The notes under the pieces are model-generated. The model ran no database searches, was not told the DNA's origin, and saw only the letters and a program-made list of their open reading frames with translations. From Desulfuribacillus stibiiarsenatis (GTDB lineage Bacteria; Bacillota; Bacilli; Desulfuribacillales; Desulfuribacillaceae), in assembly GCF_001742305.1 (NCBI RefSeq), contig NZ_MJAT01000012.1, positions 1-64,000 on the forward strand: a stretch of DNA of 64,000 bases, given 5' to 3'. The translations under genes were made by a program, and so were the position numbers. This document shows positions 18,258 to 27,228 of this stretch, in pieces (the stretch's first letter is position 1; each line of letters opens with the position of its first letter).

Positions 18258-19760
18258 GTGATAAAAACTGAAATAAAAGAAATTGAAGAATTTATTAATG
18301 CTTTACAGGAATACTTAAGTGAATATGTTGGGTATCAAATTAAATTGACCTTAAACGAAAATGAAACAGAAGAATTAGTTGCTTTCGATCTTCATACATA
18401 CTTTCACTTTTCAAACCCTGATTTTAAAAAATCTGTTGAGAAATTGGCAAATATGTCCAAACAAATAATAAAAAAAGATGATTATAGTGTTGATTGGGAA
18501 GTTTTTCATAAACTAAAAAATAAATTGTCTGTTTCTTATGTTTTTGGTACATGTGAAGATGAGAAAATAGAATTTCAGAGACTACAATTTTTAAGTGATA
18601 TTATTGAGTTGAGTCATAGAACTTATGAATCTATCAATACAACGCTAGGATTAATATATTCTTCTGCGATAGAAAAGCGCTATATTAAGGAACATTATGG
18701 ATTTGAAATTATTGAGTTTGAGAGTCCTATTTCGATTAAGGAATTGTTTAAAGAAAAACCATTATTACGTGTTGTAGATGGAGAAATATTAAATATACTA
18801 ATTGATGAAAATTTATTAGCTTATGGATTTGCTATTAATAAGCATGTAAACGAGAATTTTTCAGAAAAAATAAAAAATGATTTTGAAAAGAAAAGGATAT
18901 TTAATAATTTCAAAATAGCTAAGCGTTCAATTATAGAGAATTATGAAGAAATACTTGCTAATAAAGGAGATCAAATATTAATAGAAAAGAACTCAGAAGA
19001 TGAAAAATTATTTATGTATATAGTAAATCTATTTAAAGGTGGGCTCAAGAACGCAAATTTATCAGAAGATAATAATGCACATAATTTAATATATTTTAAA
19101 ATTGATAATAGAGAATTAAATATATATAACCATGAAGAATGTGTTGTAGCTTTTAGTAAAGGCCAATGGAGGTTAAAAAATTATCACTTTTTACAATATC
19201 TTTTAATACAACACGTTTTATTAAGAGCACATATATTCTTTATGATGATGGAACCTGATAAGATTGGCAGAAATCTACAGGATTTGTTTGATGGGATAAC
19301 AACCTTATATAACGTTATTAGAAAACTATCATCTGAAAACACAAGTTCAATTATTATGTTTGTACCTAACGAAGTAGATAATTTAAATAGTTATAGCGAA
19401 ATTGATGAATTGGAAGCTAAGAATTTGTTAGGCACAGTTCCGTTAAAAGAGATACAGCATAATAGTATATATTTAAACTTGATAAAAGATAATGGTAAGC
19501 ATTTAAATGTTAGAAATATAAGTGAGAACTACCTATCTATGTTATGTTCAATAGATGGTGCATTAGTGTTAGATTACAAATTAAATATATTAACTTATGG
19601 AGCAATAATTGACACATCGTTTGAAAAAAGCAGTTCTCAAACATATGGAACAGGAACGAATGCTTGTGAATATGCATCGAAAGATAGTTTAGCCATAAAA
19701 ATTTCTGAAGACGGAGATATAAAAGTTTACCAGTCAGGTAAAAATGTTTTAAATATTTAA
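18258..19760 (+). CDS. DisA_N/DAC-like domain protein with altered catalytic motif
   Basis: A 500-residue protein, GTG start after a GGGGGG run. Residues 1-350 are unrecognised, charged and low in G+C. The last ~70 residues resemble the end of a diadenylate cyclase (DisA_N) fold: 'CSIDGALVLDYKLNI', 'GTGTNACEYASKDS' and 'LAIKISEDGDIKVYQSG'. In true cyclases the DGA and GTRHRAA motifs make the active site; here DGA is kept but RHR is replaced. This matches the DAC-derived sensor-like domains described from comparative genomics. Predicted role: nucleotide binding rather than c-di-AMP synthesis. The next frame, a tnsA remnant, starts only 11 bases later. Confidence 0.6.
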   Translation: MIKTEIKEIEEFINALQEYLSEYVGYQIKLTLNENETEELVAFDLHTYFHFSNPDFKKSVEKLANMSKQIIKKDDYSVDWEVFHKLKNKLSVSYVFGTCEDEKIEFQRLQFLSDIIELSHRTYESINTTLGLIYSSAIEKRYIKEHYGFEIIEFESPISIKELFKEKPLLRVVDGEILNILIDENLLAYGFAINKHVNENFSEKIKNDFEKKRIFNNFKIAKRSIIENYEEILANKGDQILIEKNSEDEKLFMYIVNLFKGGLKNANLSEDNNAHNLIYFKIDNRELNIYNHEECVVAFSKGQWRLKNYHFLQYLLIQHVLLRAHIFFMMMEPDKIGRNLQDLFDGITTLYNVIRKLSSENTSSIIMFVPNEVDNLNSYSEIDELEAKNLLGTVPLKEIQHNSIYLNLIKDNGKHLNVRNISENYLSMLCSIDGALVLDYKLNILTYGAIIDTSFEKSSSQTYGTGTNACEYASKDSLAIKISEDGDIKVYQSGKNVLNI

Positions 19761-19771
19761 GGGGTGATATA

Positions 19772-20082
19772 GTGCCTAAACGTAAACGTTCATTATCAAT
19801 CGACAAGAGAGTATAAGAAGGGCGTGGGCAAGGAGTAGGTGTTGACTATAAGCCGTGGGTTACTATTCAAGATGTACCTTCACTGGGTAGTGCAACGCGA
19901 TTAAAGGGTAATAAAATTCCACGGCAATTTGAATTCTTTCGGATTTAGAAAGAAATTATTTTTATTTATTAGAAGACTCCGATTTAGTTGTTGATATTCG
20001 AGAACAATACTATAGAAGTTATAAAGATTTAAAAATGGAGACCATTTTTATACAAAAATCGCAAATTACAGAAGTTAAATGA
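19772..20082 (+). pseudogene. tnsA: TnsA endonuclease of a Tn7-like transposon, 5' remnant with stop and frameshift
   Basis: From GTG at 19772 (GGGGTGAT upstream) the sequence reads as TnsA: a basic start, then a TAA, then 'GVDYKPWVTIQDVPSLGSA' and 'RLKGNKIPRQFEFF'. A one-base shift near 19945 gives 'DLERNYFYLLEDSDLVVDIR' followed by EQY. These are the hallmark N-terminal segments of Tn7-type TnsA, which cuts the 5' transposon ends. After EQY the sequence diverges and stops at 20082, so the C-terminal half is missing. It shows that a Tn7-like element was once here. Confidence 0.8.
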
Positions 20083-20513
20083 ACTTAAATATTATTATTA
20101 CTATTATTATTGGGGATAAACGAAGATGAAAAAATTTCCGAGTTGCTTTCTCAACAACTTCATGAAAACTCATTTTCAATTGATGGAATATCTAGAGAAA
20201 TCACATTAACTATAGAAAATGACAAAAATCAGTCTCTAGATTTAGATGATAAGTTCGTAAATACAGGAAAGTTTATAAATGATTAATCAAATCATGTATT
20301 GGGTCGAATTAATAGAATATGATTTTAGATGTCTTCATCATTTTACGTGAACATCGGGAAGTCTGAAATTAACAAATATTCGCAAGAAGTTGTTAGACTC
20401 ATAACTGAGGTAAGGGACAAAGAATACAGGGTAGAAGTTTAGTTACCTTTCCTAAACGTTAAGCCGAGCGATATACAGGGAAGTAACTGATTTAGTTCGA
20501 CTTATTATTTTAC
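20083..20513 (+). pseudogene. Decayed coding fragments after the TnsA remnant
   Basis: Two protein-like fragments in different frames. One, about 20110-20286, is acidic ('INEDEKISELLSQQLHENSF', ending 'FVNTGKFIND'). The other, ending near 20442, reads 'FYVNIGKSEINKYSQEVVR'. Neither has a ribosome-binding site and I do not recognise a family. They are most simply the debris of transposon genes. Confidence 0.4.
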
Positions 20514-21743
20514 TTGGTCAATTATTCAATAGATTCCCTATTGGAACAAGGGATGAATAAGAACTCAAACAAAAGTGCTGATCGGGGGAAGAGTGTATTG
20601 AAAACTAAATCAAGAAAACTGTTCTTATACATTGATGAAAGCATTTTCAGTTATAATGGGCAAAATTACTTCGCTGTTGGGATGATGGCTGTTGTAGATG
20701 AAGCGAGTGAAAGTGTTATTGAGAAGGCATTAACAAATTTAAAGAACGATCCCGATATCCATGAAGAAAATACTAAGGAATGGGACAATAGAACATTAGA
20801 ACGAGGGTATTTCCATGCGACTGACGATAGTAAGAATGCACACAGCCATTTATGCAATTCTATCAAAGAGCATCTAAATGCTAAAGTCAGCTACGTTGTA
20901 TTAAAACCACATGATAGTAACTTTAACTTAACAGTTGAACAGAAACATCGAATCAATACAGAATTAGTTAGTTTAATAGCAACAGAATTTATCGGGGAAA
21001 TAAAGATTGTAATTGAAAACAGAATAAGTTTCTCGGAAACTATTGCCCAACAGTTTTATGAGAATTTGTACGAGGTCATTGATGCCTCAGTATACACCCA
21101 CCCCTGGTTATCGGCCAACTATCCTAAAATAGATATTGAAGTAGTGGGGAAAGAAAATCCGGGTGTTCAAGTAATCGATTTTATAACATGGGCCTTAAAT
21201 AATTTCTATAGCAATAATAAAAAGGGTATATGGTTTGAGCGTCTATCCCTTCAACAGAGGATGAAATACGATCAACCAGATGGGGATTTGGCTGGTGGAG
21301 AATACTCTTTGGGTAATTCAATTAAGGAAAATCTAAACATTTATCTGCTTAACCCATATCCAGATGAAGCTTTTCCCTTAAATGATGATTTTTACAACAA
21401 TATCTTTTTTGAGATGATCTACTTGCTTGCAGAACAAATATTAAATAAAATTTTCAGAGATGGATTACCTGAACATGTGATTCATTTTGAATCCGAGCTT
21501 AATGAATTGGTAACTCAGTTAAAAGGTGGTGCTACAAATTTGGAAATGATCAAAAAGGTTGCGAAGTTGTTTATACGATTGTTTGATACTATGCCTATAT
21601 ATTCAGAACTAAGAAAAGACATAGATTACAAAGCGTTTAAATTTATACTTCACGTTAGAAGATGCATGGGTTTAGTTGTAATGGAGAGATATATGGTTTA
21701 CCTGCTGTTAAGGTGTTCAAAGAGATTAGGCAACAATTGGTAG
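20514..21743 (+). CDS. DUF3800-family protein (RNase H-like fold), C-terminus possibly frameshifted
   Basis: A 409-residue frame from TTG at 20514; an internal ATG at 20553 is an alternative, and neither has a strong ribosome-binding site. Near residue 36 'LFLYIDESIFSYNGQNYFAV' matches the DUF3800 signature, and 'ENPGVQVIDFITWALNNF' the conserved GxQxxDFI region; the conserved acidic residues recall RNase H-like nucleases. The last 16 residues look unlike protein, while the neighbouring frame from about 21690 continues for 37 codons ('FKEIRQQLVEERNQDL...') to 21804, so one base may be lost near 21690. The dynamin-like GTPase gene follows. Function unknown; possibly defence. Confidence 0.65.
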   Translation: MVNYSIDSLLEQGMNKNSNKSADRGKSVLKTKSRKLFLYIDESIFSYNGQNYFAVGMMAVVDEASESVIEKALTNLKNDPDIHEENTKEWDNRTLERGYFHATDDSKNAHSHLCNSIKEHLNAKVSYVVLKPHDSNFNLTVEQKHRINTELVSLIATEFIGEIKIVIENRISFSETIAQQFYENLYEVIDASVYTHPWLSANYPKIDIEVVGKENPGVQVIDFITWALNNFYSNNKKGIWFERLSLQQRMKYDQPDGDLAGGEYSLGNSIKENLNIYLLNPYPDEAFPLNDDFYNNIFFEMIYLLAEQILNKIFRDGLPEHVIHFESELNELVTQLKGGATNLEMIKKVAKLFIRLFDTMPIYSELRKDIDYKAFKFILHVRRCMGLVVMERYMVYLLLRCSKRLGNNW

Positions 21744-21950
21744 AAGAACGAAATCAGGATCTTATTGGAGAACCCGATATCAAGCAACTAACCGATTTAT
21801 TTTGAACGACTATTATAAAAAAATGGCTCCCAAATAAGCCCGATTAATGGAGAATGTGATGGTAATCAAGTTTGGGATTTTTAGTTTTCTTCTCAAATTT
21901 GTATGGTTATCGATGAAAATATATAAGGAGGTGAATCATACCCTGGTGGT

Positions 21951-23876
21951 ATGAAGAAGATGATACAAAGAGAAAGCGTTGTAACCTTATGCGAACAATT
22001 AATCGCAGAATCAAAAGCAATTAAAGAAAATACTGGAAAACACTTTATAATTCAAAAAGTAGCCAATCACATATGTGAACGAGCATCAGAGATTAAGGAC
22101 ATTTGTTCAGTAGATAAGTATGATATATATTTTAACGGCAAGGTTGAAGTAGGTAAGTCAACTGCTATTTGCAATCTTTTTAATTTGGTGGATCGTAGCA
22201 AATTTACAGTAGATAAAAGACCTTCAGATGCTTTGTTGTTAAAAACAGCAAGTGGTAGGACAACTGTATGTGAAACTGTTATTACACAAATTGAAGATGA
22301 TAAAAGTAAAATTATTGTTGATCCAGTTAGCGTAGAAGAATTTCATGTTCTCGTAAGGGAATATATAAAAGCTATCTCTCCTAATTACAATGCTGATACT
22401 GATTCACTTCCCCCAGAAGAATTAATAAGGGCTTTGAAAAACATGCTACATATTCCTTCAGAATACACAAGCAACGAGGATAGATATCAGTTCTTACTGG
22501 ACAAATTTATGGTGGAACATACTGAAATAAATCAGAATGAATTAGTGAATATGCTTATAGTTGAGGTATCAAAGTATATAAATTATGAAAATAGAACTCA
22601 GATAGAATATTGTTGTGAGAGTGGAGATTTCAATGAGTGGTTGAAGAAACACTTTAATGATATAAACGATGGTAGGTTAGATAATTGTCCACTTCCGAGT
22701 AAGATATATATTGATATTAGGAAAAATGATATTGATATGGGTCTACCAAATTTTATTAGTCGTGTTATTGATACGAGAGGGATAGATGGCGGACAACGTA
22801 AAGACATACAAGATGTAATAAAGAATAAAAAGAGCATTTCGATCATGAATGATGAAATCGGTATGATCGGCGGAAACGCAGACTTGATGAACATAATGAA
22901 GCAAGTTCTTGTAAAAGAAAACATGGATCTAAGGCATAGAGTGTTTTTAATTGGTCTTGAAAGGGATTGCGAATTGAGTGATGTTCCTGACGCAGATGGG
23001 AATAGAGAATCAGGAAAAAAAATAAAAACGCAGCAAGCAATAAATAGAATGAAAAAATCAGGAATTAACTTTTCTTTTGAAAACATAGCTTTCTATAATT
23101 CCTTTTATGGTATAGCGATAGCATCGTCTAACAAAAAGATAATGAAAATATGTTCTGAGCAATATGATCAAGAGAAAAATGAGTTTTTCAACTTTATCGA
23201 AGATGGCCTGAAATTTATGTACTCTGGATACAGGAAGGAACTGATGGATCTTCTCGATAAGGTAAAATTACTTGAGAAAAACAGTATAACTGAGGAAGTT
23301 TTAATAAAGTTAGATCAGAGTAAAGACGCTGTAATTGTAACTAAAGAGGAAGCAAAACATCAAGTTTATGATTTGATTGGTAAATTAGAAGAAGAAATTC
23401 AAGGCACACATCCTTCTGTATTAAGGGCATCTGTAAATAGGTTAGGAATTTATCCAAGCTTTAATCTTTATGCGACCATTCAGAAACTTGGTGGTGAAGA
23501 ATTTACCAAAAAATGTCTTGAAGTAAAAAGAGAATTGGTAGGAAACATTAAAGGAAGATTCGGATGTAGTGTTGGAATCGAAGAGGTAATATTACAAACT
23601 CTGCTTTCAAAAATTGACCTTGAATACTATAATTACTATGAAAAAAGTCGAGCATTATATTATGAAATATCTGATAGGGGACTCCATAATGTAGAAACAT
23701 GGGAAAAGCCACTCCAGTATTGGGGGGACGGTAATAAAAAATATCGTGAGCGAGTTACAGTAGATATATTAAGGGAGGTAATGAAAAAAGAGGTGCAAAA
23801 GTCACTTTCGAAATTTTTGATATTAGATTTATTTTTTGATGGTTTGGTTAAATTTATGGATTTCAATCAACAATAA
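21951..23876 (+). CDS. Dynamin-like GTPase
   Basis: A 641-residue protein with a P-loop near residue 60, 'IYFNGKVEVGKSTAICNLF' (G1), and a G3-type 'RVIDTRGIDGG' near residue 275; the C-terminal half is helical with 'FNFIEDGLKFMYSGYRKEL' and coiled-coil character, as in bacterial dynamin- or LeoA-like proteins. AAGGAGGTGA lies 16 bases before the ATG, and a tiny in-frame-stopped frame (GTG at 21932 to TGA at 21953) overlaps the start, so the exact start is unsure. It follows the DUF3800 gene; several bacterial dynamins act in membrane protection or anti-phage defence. Role here is inferred. Confidence 0.65.
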   Translation: MKKMIQRESVVTLCEQLIAESKAIKENTGKHFIIQKVANHICERASEIKDICSVDKYDIYFNGKVEVGKSTAICNLFNLVDRSKFTVDKRPSDALLLKTASGRTTVCETVITQIEDDKSKIIVDPVSVEEFHVLVREYIKAISPNYNADTDSLPPEELIRALKNMLHIPSEYTSNEDRYQFLLDKFMVEHTEINQNELVNMLIVEVSKYINYENRTQIEYCCESGDFNEWLKKHFNDINDGRLDNCPLPSKIYIDIRKNDIDMGLPNFISRVIDTRGIDGGQRKDIQDVIKNKKSISIMNDEIGMIGGNADLMNIMKQVLVKENMDLRHRVFLIGLERDCELSDVPDADGNRESGKKIKTQQAINRMKKSGINFSFENIAFYNSFYGIAIASSNKKIMKICSEQYDQEKNEFFNFIEDGLKFMYSGYRKELMDLLDKVKLLEKNSITEEVLIKLDQSKDAVIVTKEEAKHQVYDLIGKLEEEIQGTHPSVLRASVNRLGIYPSFNLYATIQKLGGEEFTKKCLEVKRELVGNIKGRFGCSVGIEEVILQTLLSKIDLEYYNYYEKSRALYYEISDRGLHNVETWEKPLQYWGDGNKKYRERVTVDILREVMKKEVQKSLSKFLILDLFFDGLVKFMDFNQQ

Positions 23877-24296
23877 AAGGTTGAATTTTTAACCTAAATC
23901 CATCTTACCAATACCCTACTATGTAAATTGGCAAATAATTAAACATAGATGTTCCTAAATAGTTACTGCTATATTTAAGTTGACGAAGAAAGATTTCTAT
24001 CCCAATGTGACAAAGACATCTCTATCACCTTTCAATCCCAGGAACGCGACCCCTCTCGCACGAATTTCGCGGAATTATACAGGGGAATCTACTAAGTCCT
24101 AAGGTTATCAGCCATACAGCGTGACAACCCTTGACATACGGTGTTTTTAGTAATGATGTATCACTTCCAAAAGTACATACTTTTAGAACAGTAAATCAAA
24201 TAGAATATAAAGCCATAAAAAACTACCTTCAGGAAGTTTAAAAGTTAGTCTATAATTATTGTATATAATATAGCTGACTCTTGGACGATAATGGAG
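23877..24296. other. Non-coding stretch, no gene seen
   Basis: About 420 bases without a credible frame. A short segment at 24045-24150 has more G+C than its surroundings ('ACGCGACCCCTCTCGCACG', 'CAGGGGAATC'), as if it came from another source. A possible -10 and a GGAGGTG site at its right end belong to the resolvase remnant. Confidence 0.35.
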
Positions 24297-24411
24297 GTGT
24301 TTTTTATTAAGATAGGATATGCTAGAGTTTCAACAGCCGATCAGGAACTGGAAGCACACTAGAAATGTTAAAAGATTATGGGTGCGAGAGATTCATGGAG
24401 AAAATGTCATA
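24297..24411 (+). pseudogene. Resolvase N-terminal remnant
   Basis: After TGGAGGTG the frame reads 'IKIGYARVSTADQELEAH' and stops; in another frame it continues 'EMLKDYGCERFMEKM'. This is the start of a Tn3/Hin-type resolvase with its catalytic Ser (RVST), truncated after about 35 residues where the repeat cluster begins. It is clearly broken. Confidence 0.75.
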
Positions 24412-24836
24412 GTCAATGGTATGTCATAGAAACTTTAAAAAATTTCATAATGAGTGGTAAATGTCATAGATAACCTTGTAAAAAACCACATTACCTTGCA
24501 AAATGTCATAGATAACTTGTAAAAAGCCACATTATCTTGCAAAATGTCATAAATAGCCTTGTAAAAAGTCATAGTTACCTTGTAAAATGTCATAGATAAT
24601 ACAAAATAGCGATATATAAGCTTTCTAAAGCTCTTTCGATTATAAACATGAGGGCTATTTTAAAGAAAAAGTTATAGTTTCCTTGGTAAATGTCATAGAT
24701 AACACAAAACAGCGATATATAAGCTATCTAAGGCTCTTTCGATTATAAAAACGAGGCTATTTTAAAGAAAATGTCATAGTTTCCGCGGTAAATGTCATAT
24801 TTCACGTGGTAAATGTCATAGATAACAAACAGAAAC
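24405..24836. repeat. Cluster of direct TGTCATAG repeats, resembling TnsB-type transposon-end binding sites
   Basis: The octamer TGTCATAG or a one-base variant occurs at 24405, 24422, 24462, 24504, 24545, 24567, 24588, 24691, 24772, 24793 and 24814, all in the same orientation. Several lie in longer units such as TGTCATAGATAAC followed by CTTGTAAAAAGCCACATTA. The stretch 24588-24690 is repeated at 24691-24792 with about a dozen changes, a local 100-bp duplication. Arrays of TGT-starting direct repeats at element ends are typical for Tn7- and Tn552-like transposases, and a tnsA remnant lies 4.5 kb to the left. Replication iterons are a less likely alternative. Confidence 0.6.
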
Positions 24837-25525
24837 AGCTTTTTTTAACTTGTAAAGGATGTATATATACAAAAAGGGGATATATGAAATATTATTATAA
24901 CTTTTGAAAAAATCGTATTTATCTTATCGTAGTTTTATAAATCCTTATTTAGCAGGCTATAAAATTTGAATTGAATATATAGCAATATATAGCAATATAT
25001 AGCGAATATAGGTAAATGTCTATAATTATATAGTAAATATATAGTAATACTTCTAACCTCTATAATTATATAGTGAAAATATATAATAATAATATATTAA
25101 TTATATATTATCCAATAAAAGTGAAAAGTAAGGTATTTTCTATTTAATCAAAATCTTGAATTGTATAAAATTGAAGTTATAATAAATTGACTACTTAAGT
25201 AATAGGGAATAGAATCGAGAAAAGGACAAAATTGGTAGATTAGGAACTGTCAGCACACTTGAAATTTAATAATAAAGTTTAAGAAATGTCTCGGCACTTC
25301 GCTTTAGCGATTGTGACCGAGCCTTATCTGTTTAAAAGGGGGAAATTGAAATGAGCGTTTAAATTTAAAATGTAGAAAAATATTATTATGTTATTGAAGG
25401 AAAAGATATTTGATTATAGCGTAAACGTATAATTCAATGGTAATCGGATGATTGCAGCCAAGTGTAAACACATAATAGTTAATGTAGTTAGCCATGGTTG
25501 ACAAAATATATTAGGGGGAAAAAAG
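24837..25525. other. Extremely AT-rich stretch with small repeats and one hairpin
   Basis: No gene is visible. At 24978-25012 ATATAGCA units are repeated, and CTATAATTATATAGT occurs twice (from 25019 and 25060). At 25290-25321 a strong compound stem pairs CTCGG/CCGAG, CAC/GTG and TCGC/GCGA around a TTTA loop; it is not followed by a T-run. The segment may be an unwinding or end region of the former element. A GGGGG ribosome-binding site at the right end belongs to the next gene. Confidence 0.45.
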
Positions 25526-25771
25526 ATGAAGAATATTGATGAAATTATAAAGGAAAGTAATCGTTTGATTCAAGAATCTAATAAACTAAAAGAATTATTT
25601 GAGATATTAGGCGAATCTGAGCCATTCTCACCAAAGTGCTTTGGATGTGAGGAATACCATAAATTTCTAAATGAACATACAAGGAAATACCCGGAGGTTT
25701 ACTCAGAGGACTCATTTAATAATTCAGGGGATAAATCAGGGGATAAAATAACAAAAAATAATAAATATTAG
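25526..25771 (+). CDS. Small hypothetical protein with a CxxC pair
   Basis: An 81-residue protein with TTAGGGGGAAAAAAG before the ATG. The N-terminal 35 residues form an amphipathic coiled coil ('IIKESNRLIQESNKLKELF'); the middle holds 'PKCFGCEEYHKFLNEH', a CxxC with nearby His that could bind a metal; the tail is hydrophilic and low-complexity. Not recognised. It is the last gene before the tRNA attachment site. Confidence 0.55.
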   Translation: MKNIDEIIKESNRLIQESNKLKELFEILGESEPFSPKCFGCEEYHKFLNEHTRKYPEVYSEDSFNNSGDKSGDKITKNNKY

Positions 25772-25863
25772 AACAATTAAAACAAAATCATTAGGTAATA
25801 AAGCTATTTGTAGCAACCTTTAATTAAATATATCTATTAATAAAAAAAGGGCAATAGGCCCCC

Positions 25864-25906
25864 GACACGGTAGAGGTCATCGGTTCGAGCCCGGTTTCGC
25901 CCACCA
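25864..25906 (+). other. 3' half of tRNA-Val(GAC): probable attachment site (att) of the integrated region
   Basis: From GAC at 25864 the sequence follows a tRNA: anticodon GAC, then AC, anticodon stem GGTAG, variable loop AGGTC, T-stem ATCGG, loop TTCGAGC, T-stem CCGGT, acceptor TTCGCCC, A, and an encoded CCA. The bases upstream cannot form the matching anticodon 5' strand (CTACC) or the 5' acceptor (GGGCGAA), so the 5' half is absent. This is what remains at the far end when an element integrates into a tRNA gene and restores the gene at its other end. A terminator follows at 25916. Confidence 0.85.
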
Positions 25907-25915
25907 ACCACTAAG

Positions 25916-25942
25916 AAAAACCCTACATAATGTAGGGTTTTT
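25916..25942 (+). terminator. Rho-independent terminator of the original tRNA gene
   Basis: AAAACCCTACA, loop TAA, TGTAGGGTTTTT. An 11-bp stem directly after the tRNA 3' end; on the opposite strand it can also end the leftward surface-protein gene at 26041. Confidence 0.9.
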
Positions 25943-26040
25943 CACGTTGTATCTCTGAGGTCCTTTATCTTTTGACGCTCTCGGTTGTTTTTGTGTAGTT
26001 ATGTTTTTGTGTTTTTTGCTTCTTTCTCGTGGCCGATAGG

Positions 26041-27015
26041 TTAATGCACAGATTCCCAATTGTGATACGTGACAAGTAATTTGTTGCTATCGTCTTCGCT
26101 ATGTTCAATCACTAGATGTGCAATGACTACGACTGCTGCAGAATCATTTAATAATCCTTCAACGACACCGCTTACATAGAATTTGTTTCCTAATATTCTT
26201 ACATTCTCTGCATCTACTAAGACTTTAATAGGGAGTACACGCTCTTGATGCTCGACGATTGATTCTTTCCATTTTAAGACTAGATCGGCTTTTGCATATT
26301 GTTGCATTGAGACTTCCCATTGATTCATACTTTCTATGTTTCTGCCGTCATATGATGTACGTAATGATAAATAATCTCTAGTCATTTGCGTAGCATCAGC
26401 TATTGATGCTCTTGTTTCGCCTTCTTCTATTGACAAGGTGTCAGCTAATGAATTCTCTGATTTTGCCAAAGTTTTTAAAGCGTCGCCCGATACACCTTTT
26501 ATGTTCTTGATGCGAATGCTTTCTGATATTTCGCGAAATAAACTTTGTTTTTGTACTTTGTTAAAAGCACCAGAAGTATAGGTTGTAATTACGCCGGTGT
26601 TATGAACTTCGTTCCATTCTATGTCGTAACCTAAAGCTTCATATATAATTCTTAGAGGAATAAAGGTTGCACTCAACTGTTGATTTAACACTAGAGCAGA
26701 GTCCATTACAAATTGTTTGCCATTTACGAAATATTCCTTTTTGTTTACGGTCATGACAATTTCAATTGCATCTTTTTTGATTTTAGCTTGTTTCAAAGTA
26801 GCATCCCATGTTACTTCGGCCTCGGCAGCTTCTGCACTAACACGTAAAGGCACTAAAGTGCGACCGTTGCTATCTATGTATGGCCTCACGTCGTTAAATT
26901 GAACTTTCAATCCGTTTACATAGAGATGAATCTCCGTTAGACTCGCTTCTGCAAAACCGATATTGAATCCCATGAACAACAATATAGTGATGATAAAAGA
27001 TAATAGTTTTCTCAT
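26041..27015 (-). CDS. Secreted protein with copper-amine-oxidase N-terminal (stalk-like) domain
   Basis: A 324-residue protein, reading leftward. It starts with a signal peptide ('LLSFIITILLFMGFNIGFAEA'-like region, residues 3-24). Residues 28-140 hold two copies of the 'VNGK...RTLVPLR' beta-repeat ('YIDSNGRTLVPLRVSAEAAE', then 'LSATFIPLRIIYEALGYDIE'), the Cu_amine_oxidN1 domain common in Bacillota surface proteins; despite its name it shows no oxidase active site. The C-terminal half (150-324) is unrecognised, perhaps NTF2-like. GGGGGATGAAAA precedes the start. Likely extracellular; substrate unknown. Confidence 0.85.
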   Translation of the reverse strand: MRKLLSFIITILLFMGFNIGFAEASLTEIHLYVNGLKVQFNDVRPYIDSNGRTLVPLRVSAEAAEAEVTWDATLKQAKIKKDAIEIVMTVNKKEYFVNGKQFVMDSALVLNQQLSATFIPLRIIYEALGYDIEWNEVHNTGVITTYTSGAFNKVQKQSLFREISESIRIKNIKGVSGDALKTLAKSENSLADTLSIEEGETRASIADATQMTRDYLSLRTSYDGRNIESMNQWEVSMQQYAKADLVLKWKESIVEHQERVLPIKVLVDAENVRILGNKFYVSGVVEGLLNDSAAVVVIAHLVIEHSEDDSNKLLVTYHNWESVH

Positions 27016-27184
27016 TTTTCATCCCCCATTTTTAAAGAAATTTTCAAATTAGTAATTTCTAAAGAAAAATATTTGTGCATAATTGTAAACAGTATGCCTA
27101 CTATTAGTTTAACATAACATAGTACTTCACTTAAGTTTTTTTAAGTCACAGGGTTGTTCGGGAAGATGTTAGTAAAATTCTAAA

Positions 27185-27219
27185 TTGACTTGACGCAGAC
27201 AATTGAGATATGTTATCAT
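27185..27219 (+). promoter_or_regulatory. Predicted sigma-A promoter of the cysteine-rich peptide
   Basis: TTGACG (27190-27195) and TATCAT (27214-27219) with an 18-base spacer. The -10 overlaps the perfect palindrome TGTTATCATAACA (27211-27223), and the Fur-like box begins just downstream, so the promoter could be controlled from two operators. Confidence 0.5.
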
Positions 27220-27228
27220 AACATTATC

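Noticed and set aside
18258-19760. Active diadenylate cyclase
   Set aside because: The RHR catalytic motif is replaced, so synthesis of c-di-AMP is not supported.
24405-24836. CRISPR array
   Set aside because: The repeats are too short, spacing is irregular and the intervening sequences are themselves related; no cas genes are present.
25864-25906. Complete functional tRNA gene
   Set aside because: The upstream bases cannot form the acceptor, D-arm or anticodon 5' strand.
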